Positions 6,210 to 13,216 of a stretch of 13,216 bases of DNA are shown here, in pieces. Source of the DNA: XYD2-FULL-39-9 sp964363685 (GTDB lineage: Bacteria > Patescibacteriota > Patescibacteriia > Magasanikbacterales > GWA2-37-8); assembly GCA_964363685.1 (NCBI GenBank), contig CAYIJG010000021.1, positions 1 through 13,216 of the forward strand. The letters run 5' to 3'. The notes beneath the pieces are model-generated. The model saw nothing but the letters and a program-made list of their open reading frames with translations, was not told the origin of the DNA and ran no database searches. The translations under genes were made by a program, and so were the position numbers. Every line of letters starts with the position of its first letter. Position 1 is the first letter of the stretch.

Positions 6210-6908
6210 TTATTTACTTTTTACAATTAGCATATCATCAAATGACAAGCTTTGTTTTACAAAAATAGATTTTTCTTTTAGCAATTCCAAAACCGCCAAA
6301 AAATTCATAATTACTTCTGTTTTGTTCTGGGCTGATGATAGCAGTGTGTTAAAACTAAATTCTTTACTTCCTTTTAACAAATTGCGGATTACATCTATTC
6401 TTTGTTTGACCGATACCGAATGATCTATTGTCACTTTTGGCAACGCCTCTACTGGCTTTAGTCGTCGCAACAACCCGGCCATTGCCTTATACAAACTATC
6501 CTGACTAACATTGCTCGGCAAAACAAAATCTTTGTTTTTTATTGGCAGTTCCAGCCGGCCATAGGCAACCTTTCCTTCTTCCCATAAACTACTAATAGTT
6601 CGGCTCGCATCTACATATTGTTTATATAGTTTCAACTGATCAGCGAGCGCCGGACCGTTATCCTCTGTTTCTGGCATCGCATATTGCAACAAACTATGTG
6701 ATTTGAGATGGATAAGCTTGGTCGCTACCACCAAAAAATCTGCCAATTTTTCCGGACGATCTTCTTCCAGTTTATCAAGGTACAAAAAAAACTGTTCGGT
6801 GACTTTAGATATTGCCACTTCGGTAATGCTTAACTTTTCCTGATCAATCAGTTGCAGGAGCAAATCCAACGGTCCTTCAAATTTGTCTAATTTTAATTCG
6901 GCGGACAT
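6210..6908 (-). CDS. scpA: Segregation and condensation protein A (kleisin)
   Basis: Kleisin subunit that bridges the SMC heads and binds ScpB. The N-terminus carries the diagnostic KFEGPLDLLLQLI motif followed by the SITEVAISKVTEQF helix and ADFLVVATKLIHLKS, and the C-terminal winged helix (TEVIMNFLAVLELLKE) is intact. The ATG at 6908 is chosen: it gives 232 residues, places the motif at the usual distance from the N-terminus, and leaves a 4-bp gap to the aspS stop. A longer reading from a TTG at 6923 would add five residues and overlap aspS by 11 nt; it is less likely. The acidic stretch after KSHSLLQYAMPE is the usual variable linker. Confidence 0.95.
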   Translation of the reverse strand: MSAELKLDKFEGPLDLLLQLIDQEKLSITEVAISKVTEQFFLYLDKLEEDRPEKLADFLVVATKLIHLKSHSLLQYAMPETEDNGPALADQLKLYKQYVDASRTISSLWEEGKVAYGRLELPIKNKDFVLPSNVSQDSLYKAMAGLLRRLKPVEALPKVTIDHSVSVKQRIDVIRNLLKGSKEFSFNTLLSSAQNKTEVIMNFLAVLELLKEKSIFVKQSLSFDDMLIVKSK

Positions 6909-6912
6909 GATT

Positions 6913-8304
6913 TTATTTATCAATTTTTATATGCGCATCTCGTAATGCCTGTTCAGGTAATTCGCCTGGAGCCTCCATTACCGAAGTGCGTGCCGAGCCA
7001 GTCATAGGGAAAGCTTGAACTTCACGTAAATAACTCTCACCAGTCAAAATCATCATCATTCGTTCAACCCCCATACCAATTCCTCCGTGGGGGGGCGTTC
7101 CATACTTGAAAGCTTCGAGCATATGACCAATTGAGTCTTCAATTTCTTGATCAGAGTATCCCATGGTTTTATAAGTCGCACGAAGCACTGCAGGATCATG
7201 CGCCCGGATACTTCCTCCCCCGGTTTCATAACCATTACAGACCAAGTCGTACTGAGTAGTCAAAATATTCTCAATGTTTTTTCCAGCCAAATGATCGGCT
7301 AAGAATTCTGGCTTAGGCGATGAAAATGGATTGTGGGTAAACGTCCAACCGCCTTGTTCTGTTTTTTCAAAAAATGGAAAATCTACTACCCAGGCATAGG
7401 CTAGTACTCCCTTAACCTTGTCTTCTGCAGTGCGAAGATCAAACTTATCAGCACCATATTTTTCCATTGCCTCTTTATAAGTAATACGAGGGAACGGTTT
7501 TTGTTTTATTGTATATCCGAGAGATTCAACAGTCTGGGTAATCATCCCTTCCACCATCTGCATCACATCCTCGCGTTCAACAAAACTCATTTCGATATCA
7601 ATTTGTGTATGTTCAAAACCACGATCCGCGCGAGGGTCCTCATCACGGAAACAACGAGCCGCCTGAAAGTAGCGTTCGAAACCACTAGCCATCAAGAGTT
7701 GTTTATACTGTTGAGGGCTCTGAGGCAAAGCAAAAAACTTTCCTGGTTGTAATCGAGAAGGAACAACGAAGTCACGCGAACCTTCTGGAGTAGCTTTAGT
7801 AAGATAAGGGGTTTCAATCTCTGCAAAATGATTACTAAGAAGGTACTGACGACAAGCCTGCACATAGGCATTACGCAATCGAATATTTTTTTGCAACCGC
7901 TCTGAACGCAAATCAAGATAACGATACTTTAATCTCAGTTCCTCATTAATTCCACTCGTATCTTTATCAATCTCAAACGGCGGAGTTTCAGCCTTGTTAA
8001 GAATTACCAATTTTTTCATTAACACTTCCACATTACCGGTGGGCATGTCCGGATTTTTTTGTTTGGCACCACGCTCATTGACCACACCATGAATTTCCAA
8101 AACCCATTCTGGACGGACGTCTTTGAGCAGTTCCACAGATTGTTCGTCTAGTTCGCTTGGCACTCCCACCACCTGCACAATGCCTTCACGATCACGCAAA
8201 TCCAAAAAGACAATCTTACCCATATTTCGGCGAGCATTAACCCAGCCTTTGAGCAAAACTTCCTGACCGACCTTACCCGTTGTTTCTGTTGAGAGAATAC
8301 GCAT
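6913..8304 (-). CDS. aspS: Aspartyl-tRNA synthetase lacking the GAD domain
   Basis: Charges tRNA with aspartate (class II synthetase, cytosolic). 463 residues against about 590 in typical bacteria. Order: OB-fold anticodon-binding domain (1-105; FLDLRDREGIVQVV), then the bacterial-type catalytic core with SPQQYKQLLM (196-205), motif 2 RCFRDEDPRADR (217-228) with EHTQID, GGGSIR (362-367) and motif 3 GIGMGVERMMMIL (408-420). The roughly 120-residue GAD insertion normally found after the MEKYGADKFDLR segment (280-291) is missing; the chain goes straight to WVVDFPFFE (305-313). The residue aligning with the H/L position linked to tRNA discrimination in other AspRS seems to be M28, so discriminating versus non-discriminating behaviour cannot be read off. 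It heads a cluster with scpA and scpB, and the long structured non-coding region lies just upstream. Confidence 0.96.
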   Translation of the reverse strand: MRILSTETTGKVGQEVLLKGWVNARRNMGKIVFLDLRDREGIVQVVGVPSELDEQSVELLKDVRPEWVLEIHGVVNERGAKQKNPDMPTGNVEVLMKKLVILNKAETPPFEIDKDTSGINEELRLKYRYLDLRSERLQKNIRLRNAYVQACRQYLLSNHFAEIETPYLTKATPEGSRDFVVPSRLQPGKFFALPQSPQQYKQLLMASGFERYFQAARCFRDEDPRADRGFEHTQIDIEMSFVEREDVMQMVEGMITQTVESLGYTIKQKPFPRITYKEAMEKYGADKFDLRTAEDKVKGVLAYAWVVDFPFFEKTEQGGWTFTHNPFSSPKPEFLADHLAGKNIENILTTQYDLVCNGYETGGGSIRAHDPAVLRATYKTMGYSDQEIEDSIGHMLEAFKYGTPPHGGIGMGVERMMMILTGESYLREVQAFPMTGSARTSVMEAPGELPEQALRDAHIKIDK

Positions 8305-8337
8305 ATTTACTTATATTATTGACAAAAGGTTTGTTTT

Positions 8338-8596
8338 ATAGTAAGTTTTTTACTATCAGGAGTGGATTTAAGCTTGTCCGTTATCATGACGGACTGCTCA
8401 CCAACCACTCAGAGAGCTAACCGTGAGCACCTGTTGGATTATGCTGGGCTTCCTTGTTGCGGTTGTCCTAGAACTGCTCCCCTTTATTTGGTTGGCGTGG
8501 GGGGAGAACTAACCACACCAACATGGCTAACTCTGCCAGTCGCGACCCGCTTCCCGCCCTCGAGGGCAGGATCGGATCACCGCGGCTGGCGTTTTT
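8338..8596. ncRNA. Unidentified GC-rich structured RNA or aspS leader; strand uncertain
   Basis: The gap between gap and aspS (8305-8600) holds an approximately 240-bp block much richer in GC than its surroundings, with no credible protein. Perfect or near-perfect helices: 8535-8544 with 8581-8590 (10 bp); 8545-8549 with 8573-8577; 8553-8559 with 8564-8570 (TCGA loop); 8360-8365 with 8405-8410 enclosing 8376-8381 with 8389-8394. TGCTCAC (8395-8401) can pair with GTGAGCA (8423-8429) as a pseudoknot. Strand evidence conflicts. On the plus strand there is a TTGACA at 8319-8324 and a hairpin followed by GTTTTT at 8591-8596. But in three of four helix positions that distinguish strands (8546/8576, 8555/8568, 8496/8517) the minus strand gives G-U pairs where the plus gives A-C; only 8540/8585 favours plus. 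Minus would make it a gap-aspS spacer RNA or aspS leader. It lacks the recognisable conserved cores of tmRNA, RNase P, SRP RNA or a T-box. Confidence 0.6.
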
Positions 8597-8600
8597 GCTT

Positions 8601-9596
8601 CTAAACGTACAGCTCCGCAATTTCTATCAACCTATTTGCATAACCAGTTTCATTATCATACCATGCCACAACTTTTACCAAATTTCCACCTACCACATTG
8701 GTAAGACTCAGATCTACAATCGCGGAATGGGTATTTCCAATAAAATCAGATGAAACCAACGGCTCGCTTGTGGTATCAAGCACTCCCGCAAATCGTTCAG
8801 TCTTGGAGGCATCTACCATGGCTTTATTTATTTCTTCTTTGGTCACATTTTTTTTGAGCAACACGGTCATATCAGACACAGACACAGTTGGCACTGGCAC
8901 ACGCAAGGCCAAACCATCAAACACTCCCGAGAGACCCGGAATAACTTCGGTGACAGCAATGGCCGCGCCGGTAGTAGTTGGCACAATATTTTCCGCAGCC
9001 GCTCTGGCTCGACGTAAATCTCTGTGCGGACCATCTTGCAAATTCTGATCTGCGGTATAACCATGAGCGGTAGTCATCATCGCTTTTTCTATGCCAAATT
9101 TTTCATTTAAGACAGCCATCACTGGTCCAGTATTATTGGTCGTACAGGAAGCATTATTGATAACTGGTGAAGTTTCTTTTTTACATTTAGCGCAATTGAC
9201 CGCGCGGACATAGGTCGGCACATCGCCACCTTTGGCCGGAGCGCTGATAACTACTTTTTTGGCGCCAGCTTTGAGATGGAGACTAGCTCCATCCTTATCG
9301 GTAAATCTGCCAGTACACTCTAATACTACATCTACTTTTAATTTACCCCAAGGCAAAACACTTGGATCTTTTTCGGCAAAGACTGGAATTTTTTTACCTT
9401 TAACAATCAAGTTTTTCTCATCATACTCAACCGGTAATTCATATTTACCATAAGCAGTGTCATATTTGAGCAAGTGCGCCAATGTTTTAGTATCGGTCAG
9501 GTCATTGATCCCCACAATTTTTATACTTTTTCTGGCAAATGCGACTTTGAAGGCTTGACGGCCAATGCGGCCAAAACCGTTGATGGCGATATTCAT
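8601..9596 (-). CDS. gap: Glyceraldehyde-3-phosphate dehydrogenase, type I
   Basis: Oxidises glyceraldehyde-3-phosphate to 1,3-bisphosphoglycerate with a nicotinamide cofactor; the product feeds PGK. 331 residues, normal length. Rossmann motif NGFGRIGR (6-13), GINDLTD with D32 (NAD-type pattern), catalytic C151 in ASCTTNNTGP, and H178 in TTAHGYT; the C-terminal WYDNETGYANR is intact. Variations: the usual catalytic-loop second cysteine (CTTNC) is N155. A CxxC pair (C135, C138, in VNCAKCKK) precedes the active site where most homologues have VNHDKY-like sequence. Starts at ATG 9596, 14 bp after the stop of a small membrane-protein gene, suggesting joint transcription; the stop abuts the structured non-coding block. 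Confidence 0.97.
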   Translation of the reverse strand: MNIAINGFGRIGRQAFKVAFARKSIKIVGINDLTDTKTLAHLLKYDTAYGKYELPVEYDEKNLIVKGKKIPVFAEKDPSVLPWGKLKVDVVLECTGRFTDKDGASLHLKAGAKKVVISAPAKGGDVPTYVRAVNCAKCKKETSPVINNASCTTNNTGPVMAVLNEKFGIEKAMMTTAHGYTADQNLQDGPHRDLRRARAAAENIVPTTTGAAIAVTEVIPGLSGVFDGLALRVPVPTVSVSDMTVLLKKNVTKEEINKAMVDASKTERFAGVLDTTSEPLVSSDFIGNTHSAIVDLSLTNVVGGNLVKVVAWYDNETGYANRLIEIAELYV

Positions 9597-9610
9597 AAAA
9601 TTAAATTCTT

Positions 9611-9820
9611 TTAATAATCAAAAGTAATAACTAAAAATAGAAAACCGATAATATATAAAATAACACTACCCACTGCAAAATTTCTTAAAATTTTCCACCA
9701 TTCTGAATTGAGAATAGTTGAAAATAAAGCAACTTTTCTTCCTCCAATAACCCAAAAAAGTAACGCCCCAGTCAGCTCAGCCAATATTATCCAGACTATT
9801 GCACTCAAAAAAATATTCAT
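9611..9820 (-). CDS. Small hypothetical two-helix membrane protein
   Basis: Function not recognised. A 69-residue protein with two clear hydrophobic helices (about residues 4-24 and 47-66) joined by a short basic/polar loop containing GGRKV and NSEWWK. Starts at ATG 9820, one base after the TGA of the upstream gene, so translation is probably coupled. The frame stays open further upstream (to 9985), but that extension only shadows the 122-residue gene and reads as non-protein-like, so it is not used. It precedes gap by 14 bp. No homology or partner can be named. Confidence 0.7.
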   Translation of the reverse strand: MNIFLSAIVWIILAELTGALLFWVIGGRKVALFSTILNSEWWKILRNFAVGSVILYIIGFLFLVITFDY

Positions 9821-9821
9821 A

Positions 9822-10190
9822 TCATTTAACCCACTCCCCTTTTTTTGTATCAAACTCATATACTCCCGTTTCCACCCCTTCGTTATCACGAAGAGTAAAT
9901 TTGAGAGTTGAGCTAACTTCACTAATTTCATACGTATACGCATCCTGACTAATACCAGCAACAGAGACACCGCTCTTTGCATCAACTATAACAATATCAA
10001 TCGGACTCTTATTTTCATCATATAACGTCTTTACCGCATAGCGACTGGTTGGAGAAATATAATCGGTTACATGATCTGGACTTGGCCTCATTTCGCTATT
10101 ATCAAAAAATCCAATCCTCATTAATACTAGAGCTCCAGCCCATAATAAAATAACTACAAGGGAAATGATGAAGGCAATTTTTTTTATCAT
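9822..10190 (-). CDS. Hypothetical membrane-anchored protein, 122 residues
   Basis: Function not recognised. One N-terminal hydrophobic helix (about residues 4-25, preceded by MIKK) anchors a soluble domain that is predicted mostly beta from its alternating pattern (IDIVIVDAK, TYEISEVSS, LKFTLRDNEG, GVYEFDTKKGEW). It could be a lipid-independent secreted/anchored domain facing outward. No lipobox cysteine and no catalytic motif is seen. It lies 33 bp after the RlmI-type gene and one base before the two-helix protein, forming a small operon that runs into gap. Confidence 0.78.
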   Translation of the reverse strand: MIKKIAFIISLVVILLWAGALVLMRIGFFDNSEMRPSPDHVTDYISPTSRYAVKTLYDENKSPIDIVIVDAKSGVSVAGISQDAYTYEISEVSSTLKFTLRDNEGVETGVYEFDTKKGEWVK

Positions 10191-10223
10191 ATAAATCCTA
10201 TTATTTAGCTTATTATAGTATAT

Positions 10224-11408
10224 TTAACTAGCTAAGGCAAACAAACACTTCAAATACTCCCCTTCGGTAAAAGCAGTCAGTTCCGGGTGATCTATCCCGT
10301 GGGTATAGGTCTCAAGCACCTGTAGTGTGCGACGAGCCCGACCAGCGGACTCGGTCAGCATATGCCGAAAATCAAGTAGCGATACATGCGCTGAACAAGA
10401 AGCGGAAACCAAAATACCGTCGGCAGATAAAATTCGCAGAGCGGCTTCATTTATTTTTTTATATCCTACCATACCTTCGGCCACCTTGTGCCTATCTTTA
10501 ACAAAAGCTGGTGGATCAAGAATTATAACATCAAATTTCTTCTTCTCAGCTTGAGCGTCTGCCAAATATTGTTTGACATCGCCAGCGATAAACTCGCATT
10601 TTTTGATATCAAATTTATTTAATTTTACATTGGCCACTGCCAATTCCAAAGCGCTTTCAGAAGCATCAACACTGATAACTTTCTTGGCGCCAGCGCCCAA
10701 GGCATAGACACTAAAACCACCGGAATAAGAAAAGCAATTCACAACAGTTTTGCCTTTGACATATTTGGTTAACGCCTGACGCTTATCTCTTTGATCAAGA
10801 AAAAATCCGGTTTTTTGACCACCAATCACGTCTACCCAAAACTTATAACCATTTTCGGAAATTTTTATTCTTTCAGGGACTTTGCCGTAGAGTAGACCAA
10901 CTTGTTTTTCAGCGCCTTCTATACCACGAGTGCGCACATCCGATCTTTCATAAATACCTTTTGGTTTAACGATTTTTTTCAAAGCACCCACAATCTGGTC
11001 TTTCCAAGCTTCTATGCCAGGAGTATGAAATTGCAACACTAGACAATCTGCATATTTATCAACAATAAGGCCTGGAAGTAAATCATTTTCGCTATGCACC
11101 AAACGATATGAATCTGTTTTGGGACTGGCAATAAGATTTTTTCTGATGGCATAGGCACTAGCAATTCTTTTCTCAAAAAATTTGGCATCTATAATTTCAT
11201 TTTCATCCCAACTCCAAAGACGGACTGCAATTTGTGAATAAGAATTAAAATAACCATGCGCTAAGAAAGCTCCCTCTTCGTTTACAAGCATAACCGCATC
11301 ACCACTTTTGAGACCTTCAGGGATATGTTGTAGGGCACCAGAAAATACCCATGGATGTCTGCCAAGAATTGGCCCTACTCTTTGTCGTTGTACAACTAAT
11401 TTGTTCAT
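10224..11408 (-). CDS. rlmI: 23S rRNA (cytosine-5) methyltransferase, RlmI family
   Basis: Predicted to methylate C5 of a 23S rRNA cytosine (C1962 in E. coli numbering) using S-adenosylmethionine. 394 residues, matching the family. Domains: N-terminal PUA RNA-binding domain (1-75, with RHPWVFSGAL), a middle linker domain (LPGLIVDKYAD, 111-121), and a Rossmann methyltransferase with QKTGFFLDQRDKR (198-210), SAM loop FSYSGGF (226-232), acidic D248, DPPAF (298-302) and the catalytic SCS (C338). All key residues are kept. It follows tsf after the terminator at 11443-11476, so it probably has its own promoter, but no convincing -35/-10 pair was found. The exact base modified is inferred from the family. 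Confidence 0.92.
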   Translation of the reverse strand: MNKLVVQRQRVGPILGRHPWVFSGALQHIPEGLKSGDAVMLVNEEGAFLAHGYFNSYSQIAVRLWSWDENEIIDAKFFEKRIASAYAIRKNLIASPKTDSYRLVHSENDLLPGLIVDKYADCLVLQFHTPGIEAWKDQIVGALKKIVKPKGIYERSDVRTRGIEGAEKQVGLLYGKVPERIKISENGYKFWVDVIGGQKTGFFLDQRDKRQALTKYVKGKTVVNCFSYSGGFSVYALGAGAKKVISVDASESALELAVANVKLNKFDIKKCEFIAGDVKQYLADAQAEKKKFDVIILDPPAFVKDRHKVAEGMVGYKKINEAALRILSADGILVSASCSAHVSLLDFRHMLTESAGRARRTLQVLETYTHGIDHPELTAFTEGEYLKCLFALAS

Positions 11409-11442
11409 AAAAAATCCATTTTAATTATGTTAGGAGTATACC

Positions 11443-11476
11443 AAAAAGAAATACCCAGCACAATGGCTGGGTATTT
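11443..11476 (-). terminator. Rho-independent terminator after tsf
   Basis: A 9-bp perfect stem (ATACCCAGC 11451-11459 with 11466-11474) and a 6-nt loop. On the minus strand it is followed by TTCTTTTT (11450-11443). It ends the rpsB-tsf transcript 20 bp past the tsf stop. The opposite side is also T-rich, but no plus-strand gene ends here. Confidence 0.85.
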
Positions 11477-11496
11477 TATTTTTGAAGAGTGTTTAA

Positions 11497-12369
11497 TTAC
11501 TTCAATTGAGCTTCTACTTCAGCGGCAAAATCTGTTGTTTCTTTGGTAATACCGTCACCAAGTTCAAATCTTACCATCTTGGCTACCATCACGCTTTCAC
11601 CAATAAGTTTTTGGATAGTTTTTTCTTCATCTTTGATGAAAGGCTGTTCTAAGAGACAAATTTCACTGTAAAACTTATCTAATTTGCCTTTTAAAATATT
11701 AGCAATCGCGGCTTCTGGCTTGCCTTGTTGTTTGAGTTGATCAGTATAAATTTCTTTTTCTTTCTCAATAGTTTCAGATGGTACCTCATCGCGACTGACA
11801 TACTTTGGATTGCTGGCTGCGGCATGCATTGCCACATCGGTAGCTAAGTTCACATCAGTCGTATTTTTGAGTAATATCAAAACAGAAATCTTTCCACCCA
11901 AGTGTGAATAAGAACCAAAGGCATCACTGGAAGTTTTTTCTACTACTTCAAATCGGCGTAAAGAAATTTTCTCACCGATTTTAGCAGTCAGATTGTTTAG
12001 GCGGTCTTGCAAAGATTGTCCTTCAAAAACCACACTCATGGCTGACTCAACACTTGCTGGTTTTTCAGCGAGTAAAGCGCTTGCAAAGTCACCAACCAAC
12101 TTCTTGAAGTCTTCGTTTTGAGCGACAAAATCTGTTTCGGAGTTTACTTCTACGACTACGGCCATATCGCCGTTAACTTTTACCAAGGTTGTGCCTTCGG
12201 CTGCCACTTTATCTGTTCTTTTAGCGGCCGTAATAATACCTTTTTTACGTAAGATTTCTCCAGCCTTTTCCATATCCCCTTCAGCTTCGTCCAATGCTTT
12301 CTTGCAATCCATCATACCGGCGCCAGTAAGGGATCGGAGTTTGGCTACGTCTGCGGCTGTGATTGACAT
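11497..12369 (-). CDS. tsf: Translation elongation factor Ts
   Basis: Guanine-nucleotide exchange factor that recycles EF-Tu after each round of aminoacyl-tRNA delivery. 290 residues. N-terminal UBA-like domain with LRSLTGAGMMDCKKAL (about 11-26), then the diagnostic VNSETDFVAQN (75-85) contacting EF-Tu. The core continues through HAAASNPKYVSRDEV and a coiled-coil region, ending in VRFELGDGI. It follows rpsB by about 107 bp containing a palindromic repeat and is closed by the terminator at 11443-11476; rpsB-tsf is the standard bacterial order. The start ATG at 12369 lacks a Shine-Dalgarno site. Confidence 0.97.
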   Translation of the reverse strand: MSITAADVAKLRSLTGAGMMDCKKALDEAEGDMEKAGEILRKKGIITAAKRTDKVAAEGTTLVKVNGDMAVVVEVNSETDFVAQNEDFKKLVGDFASALLAEKPASVESAMSVVFEGQSLQDRLNNLTAKIGEKISLRRFEVVEKTSSDAFGSYSHLGGKISVLILLKNTTDVNLATDVAMHAAASNPKYVSRDEVPSETIEKEKEIYTDQLKQQGKPEAAIANILKGKLDKFYSEICLLEQPFIKDEEKTIQKLIGESVMVAKMVRFELGDGITKETTDFAAEVEAQLK

Positions 12370-12392
12370 ATGATTTTAATTTGATGAATAAA

Positions 12393-12464
12393 TACGAATG
12401 GGCTTGAGCCCCACGAATAATTAAAATCCATTCGTAATATTCGTGGCCCCACAGGGCATTCGTG
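12393..12464. repeat. ATTCGT-bounded palindromic repeat between rpsB and tsf
   Basis: Two 27-bp arms in inverted orientation (12393-12419 and 12438-12464), each bounded by ACGAAT/ATTCGT. The first arm holds a GGGC-TTGA-GCCC hairpin and the second a GGCCCC...GGGC one, with an extra ATTCGT at 12430-12435. The arms share most but not all bases. It can fold into two small hairpins or one large cruciform between the two cotranscribed genes. It may be a dispersed intergenic repeat; its copy number elsewhere cannot be seen here. Confidence 0.65.
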
Positions 12465-12476
12465 CGATTCTTAATC

Positions 12477-13216
12477 TTAAATTGAAGTATCTTTCTTTAG
12501 AGCTCTTCTAGCTGGAGGTGTGGCGGGAGCTTCCTCTTTCTCTTGAGTAGCTTTCTGCTTCACAGCTGGCTCTTCTTTAGCTTTCTCAAGTTTGTTCTTT
12601 TCAAAAATTTTCTTGCCTTCGTTGACTGCTTCGGCCATAAGGTCGGCAATCATCTTGATAGAGTTAACCGCATCATCATTACCAGGAATTGGGAAGTTAA
12701 CTTTTTCTGGGTTGGTATTAGTATCACAGACGGCCACCGTTGGCACTTCAGTTCTTTCAGTTTCAGCCAAAGCGGTTTTTTCAGTCCTCATATCGGCAAT
12801 ATAGACTGCATCTGGCAATCTTTCCAAAGCAGTCAAACCGATAAGATACTTATCCAATTTTTCTAATTGTTTTTTCATCACAACTTGCTCCTTCTTAGTA
12901 TACTTCTCAATTTCTCCGCTGGCAAATTGTTCTTTCAAGTTTTTATATTTCTTCAAACGACGTTTTACTTCTTCAAAGTTAGTCAGCAATCCGCCAATCC
13001 AGCGTTCTACCAAATATGGCATTTCGCAAGAGAGCGCTGCGGCTTTGATCGCTTCGCGAGCCTGACGTTTTGTACCCACAAATAAAATTACCTGACCTTT
13101 GCTGGCCAAGTTACGGGTATAATCTAAGGCTTTCTCAAGTTGAGCTTGAGTTTTTTCCAAGTCGATAATGTGGACTCCGTTGCGAACACCAAAGATGAAC
13201 TGTTCCATCTTGGGGT
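12477..13216 (-). CDS. rpsB: 30S ribosomal protein uS2, 5' end beyond window
   Basis: Small-subunit ribosomal protein that joins late and helps bind protein bS1. The methionine at 13208 is internal: reading upstream gives P-K-M and a partial codon ending AC, matching the HPKM segment of uS2, so about 25-30 N-terminal residues lie outside the window. Visible motifs: FGVRNGVHIIDLEKT, FVGTKRQARE, RWIGGLLTNF, LPDAVYIADM, and the C-terminal NFPIPGNDDAVNSI. The last 45 residues form a low-complexity Lys/Glu/Ala-rich tail, longer than the E. coli form. First visible gene of the rpsB-tsf unit. Confidence 0.97.
   Translation of the reverse strand, partial: PKMEQFIFGVRNGVHIIDLEKTQAQLEKALDYTRNLASKGQVILFVGTKRQAREAIKAAALSCEMPYLVERWIGGLLTNFEEVKRRLKKYKNLKEQFASGEIEKYTKKEQVVMKKQLEKLDKYLIGLTALERLPDAVYIADMRTEKTALAETERTEVPTVAVCDTNTNPEKVNFPIPGNDDAVNSIKMIADLMAEAVNEGKKIFEKNKLEKAKEEPAVKQKATQEKEEAPATPPARRALKKDTSI

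Noticed and set aside
6909..6923. TTG start for ScpA
   Set aside because: The ATG at 6908 leaves the conserved FEGPLDLL motif at its normal position and avoids overlap with aspS.
8338..8600. tmRNA, RNase P RNA, SRP RNA or T-box leader in the GC-rich spacer
   Set aside because: None of their conserved cores (GAGGAAAGTCC of RNase P, GGAAGCAGCC of SRP, TTCGA arm of tmRNA, TGGNACCGCG of the T-box) is present on either strand.
8362..8604. An 80-codon plus-strand open frame in the gap-aspS spacer
   Set aside because: The translation is Pro/Arg/Thr-rich with no protein-like pattern, and the DNA is explained better by extended base pairing of a structured RNA.
9821..9985. N-terminal extension of the small membrane protein to 124 residues
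   Set aside because: The extra 55 codons overlap the upstream 122-residue gene out of frame and read as an implausible basic sequence; the ATG at 9820 directly after that gene's stop is a better start.

Overview
This window reads as a slow-diverging housekeeping segment of a small, AT-leaning bacterial genome (roughly 40% GC by eye). It is most probably a Patescibacteria/CPR (Parcubacteria-like) lineage. The reasons are an aspartyl-tRNA synthetase lacking the GAD insertion domain, a divergent phosphoglycerate kinase, tight gene spacing, few Shine-Dalgarno sequences, and an uninterrupted run of genes on the minus strand. TGA is used as a stop codon, so the UGA=Gly code of Gracilibacteria/Absconditabacteria does not apply. 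The taxonomic call is inference.

Reading along transcription (right to left) the order is: rpsB (5' end outside the window) and tsf, separated by a palindromic intergenic repeat; an RlmI-type rRNA methyltransferase behind the tsf terminator; two small membrane proteins of unknown role; gap (GAPDH); about 250 bp of GC-rich, highly foldable non-coding DNA that probably encodes a structured RNA or a leader; an aspS-scpA-scpB cluster; a TGTCAT...ATGACA palindromic repeat; a D-Ala-D-Ala carboxypeptidase (DacA-like); an EamA-family permease gene; and pgk (3' end outside the window). Translation (uS2, EF-Ts, AspRS, RlmI), chromosome segregation (ScpAB), cell-wall trimming (DacA) and lower glycolysis (GAPDH, PGK) share this stretch.

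The most interesting feature is a complete 2,435-bp insertion element at 1870-4304 that splits the EamA permease gene. It has 24-bp perfect terminal inverted repeats and an 8-bp target duplication (TAAAGATT). Removing the element plus one copy of the duplication restores an uninterrupted 300-codon permease gene, so the insertion looks recent. The element carries an IS1595-like transposase. In the same operon, with overlapping genes, it also carries a D12-class (Dam/DpnM-like) adenine methyltransferase and a small PD-(D/E)XK nuclease: a complete type II-like restriction-modification pair as cargo. The nuclease stop codon lies against the left inverted repeat. A strong sigma70-type promoter just inside the right end drives the operon and has a GATC in its 17-bp spacer. 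An outward-facing barrier (a rho-independent terminator) sits between the right inverted repeat and that promoter. This looks like a self-contained mobile restriction-modification transposon, possibly with methylation feedback on its own promoter.
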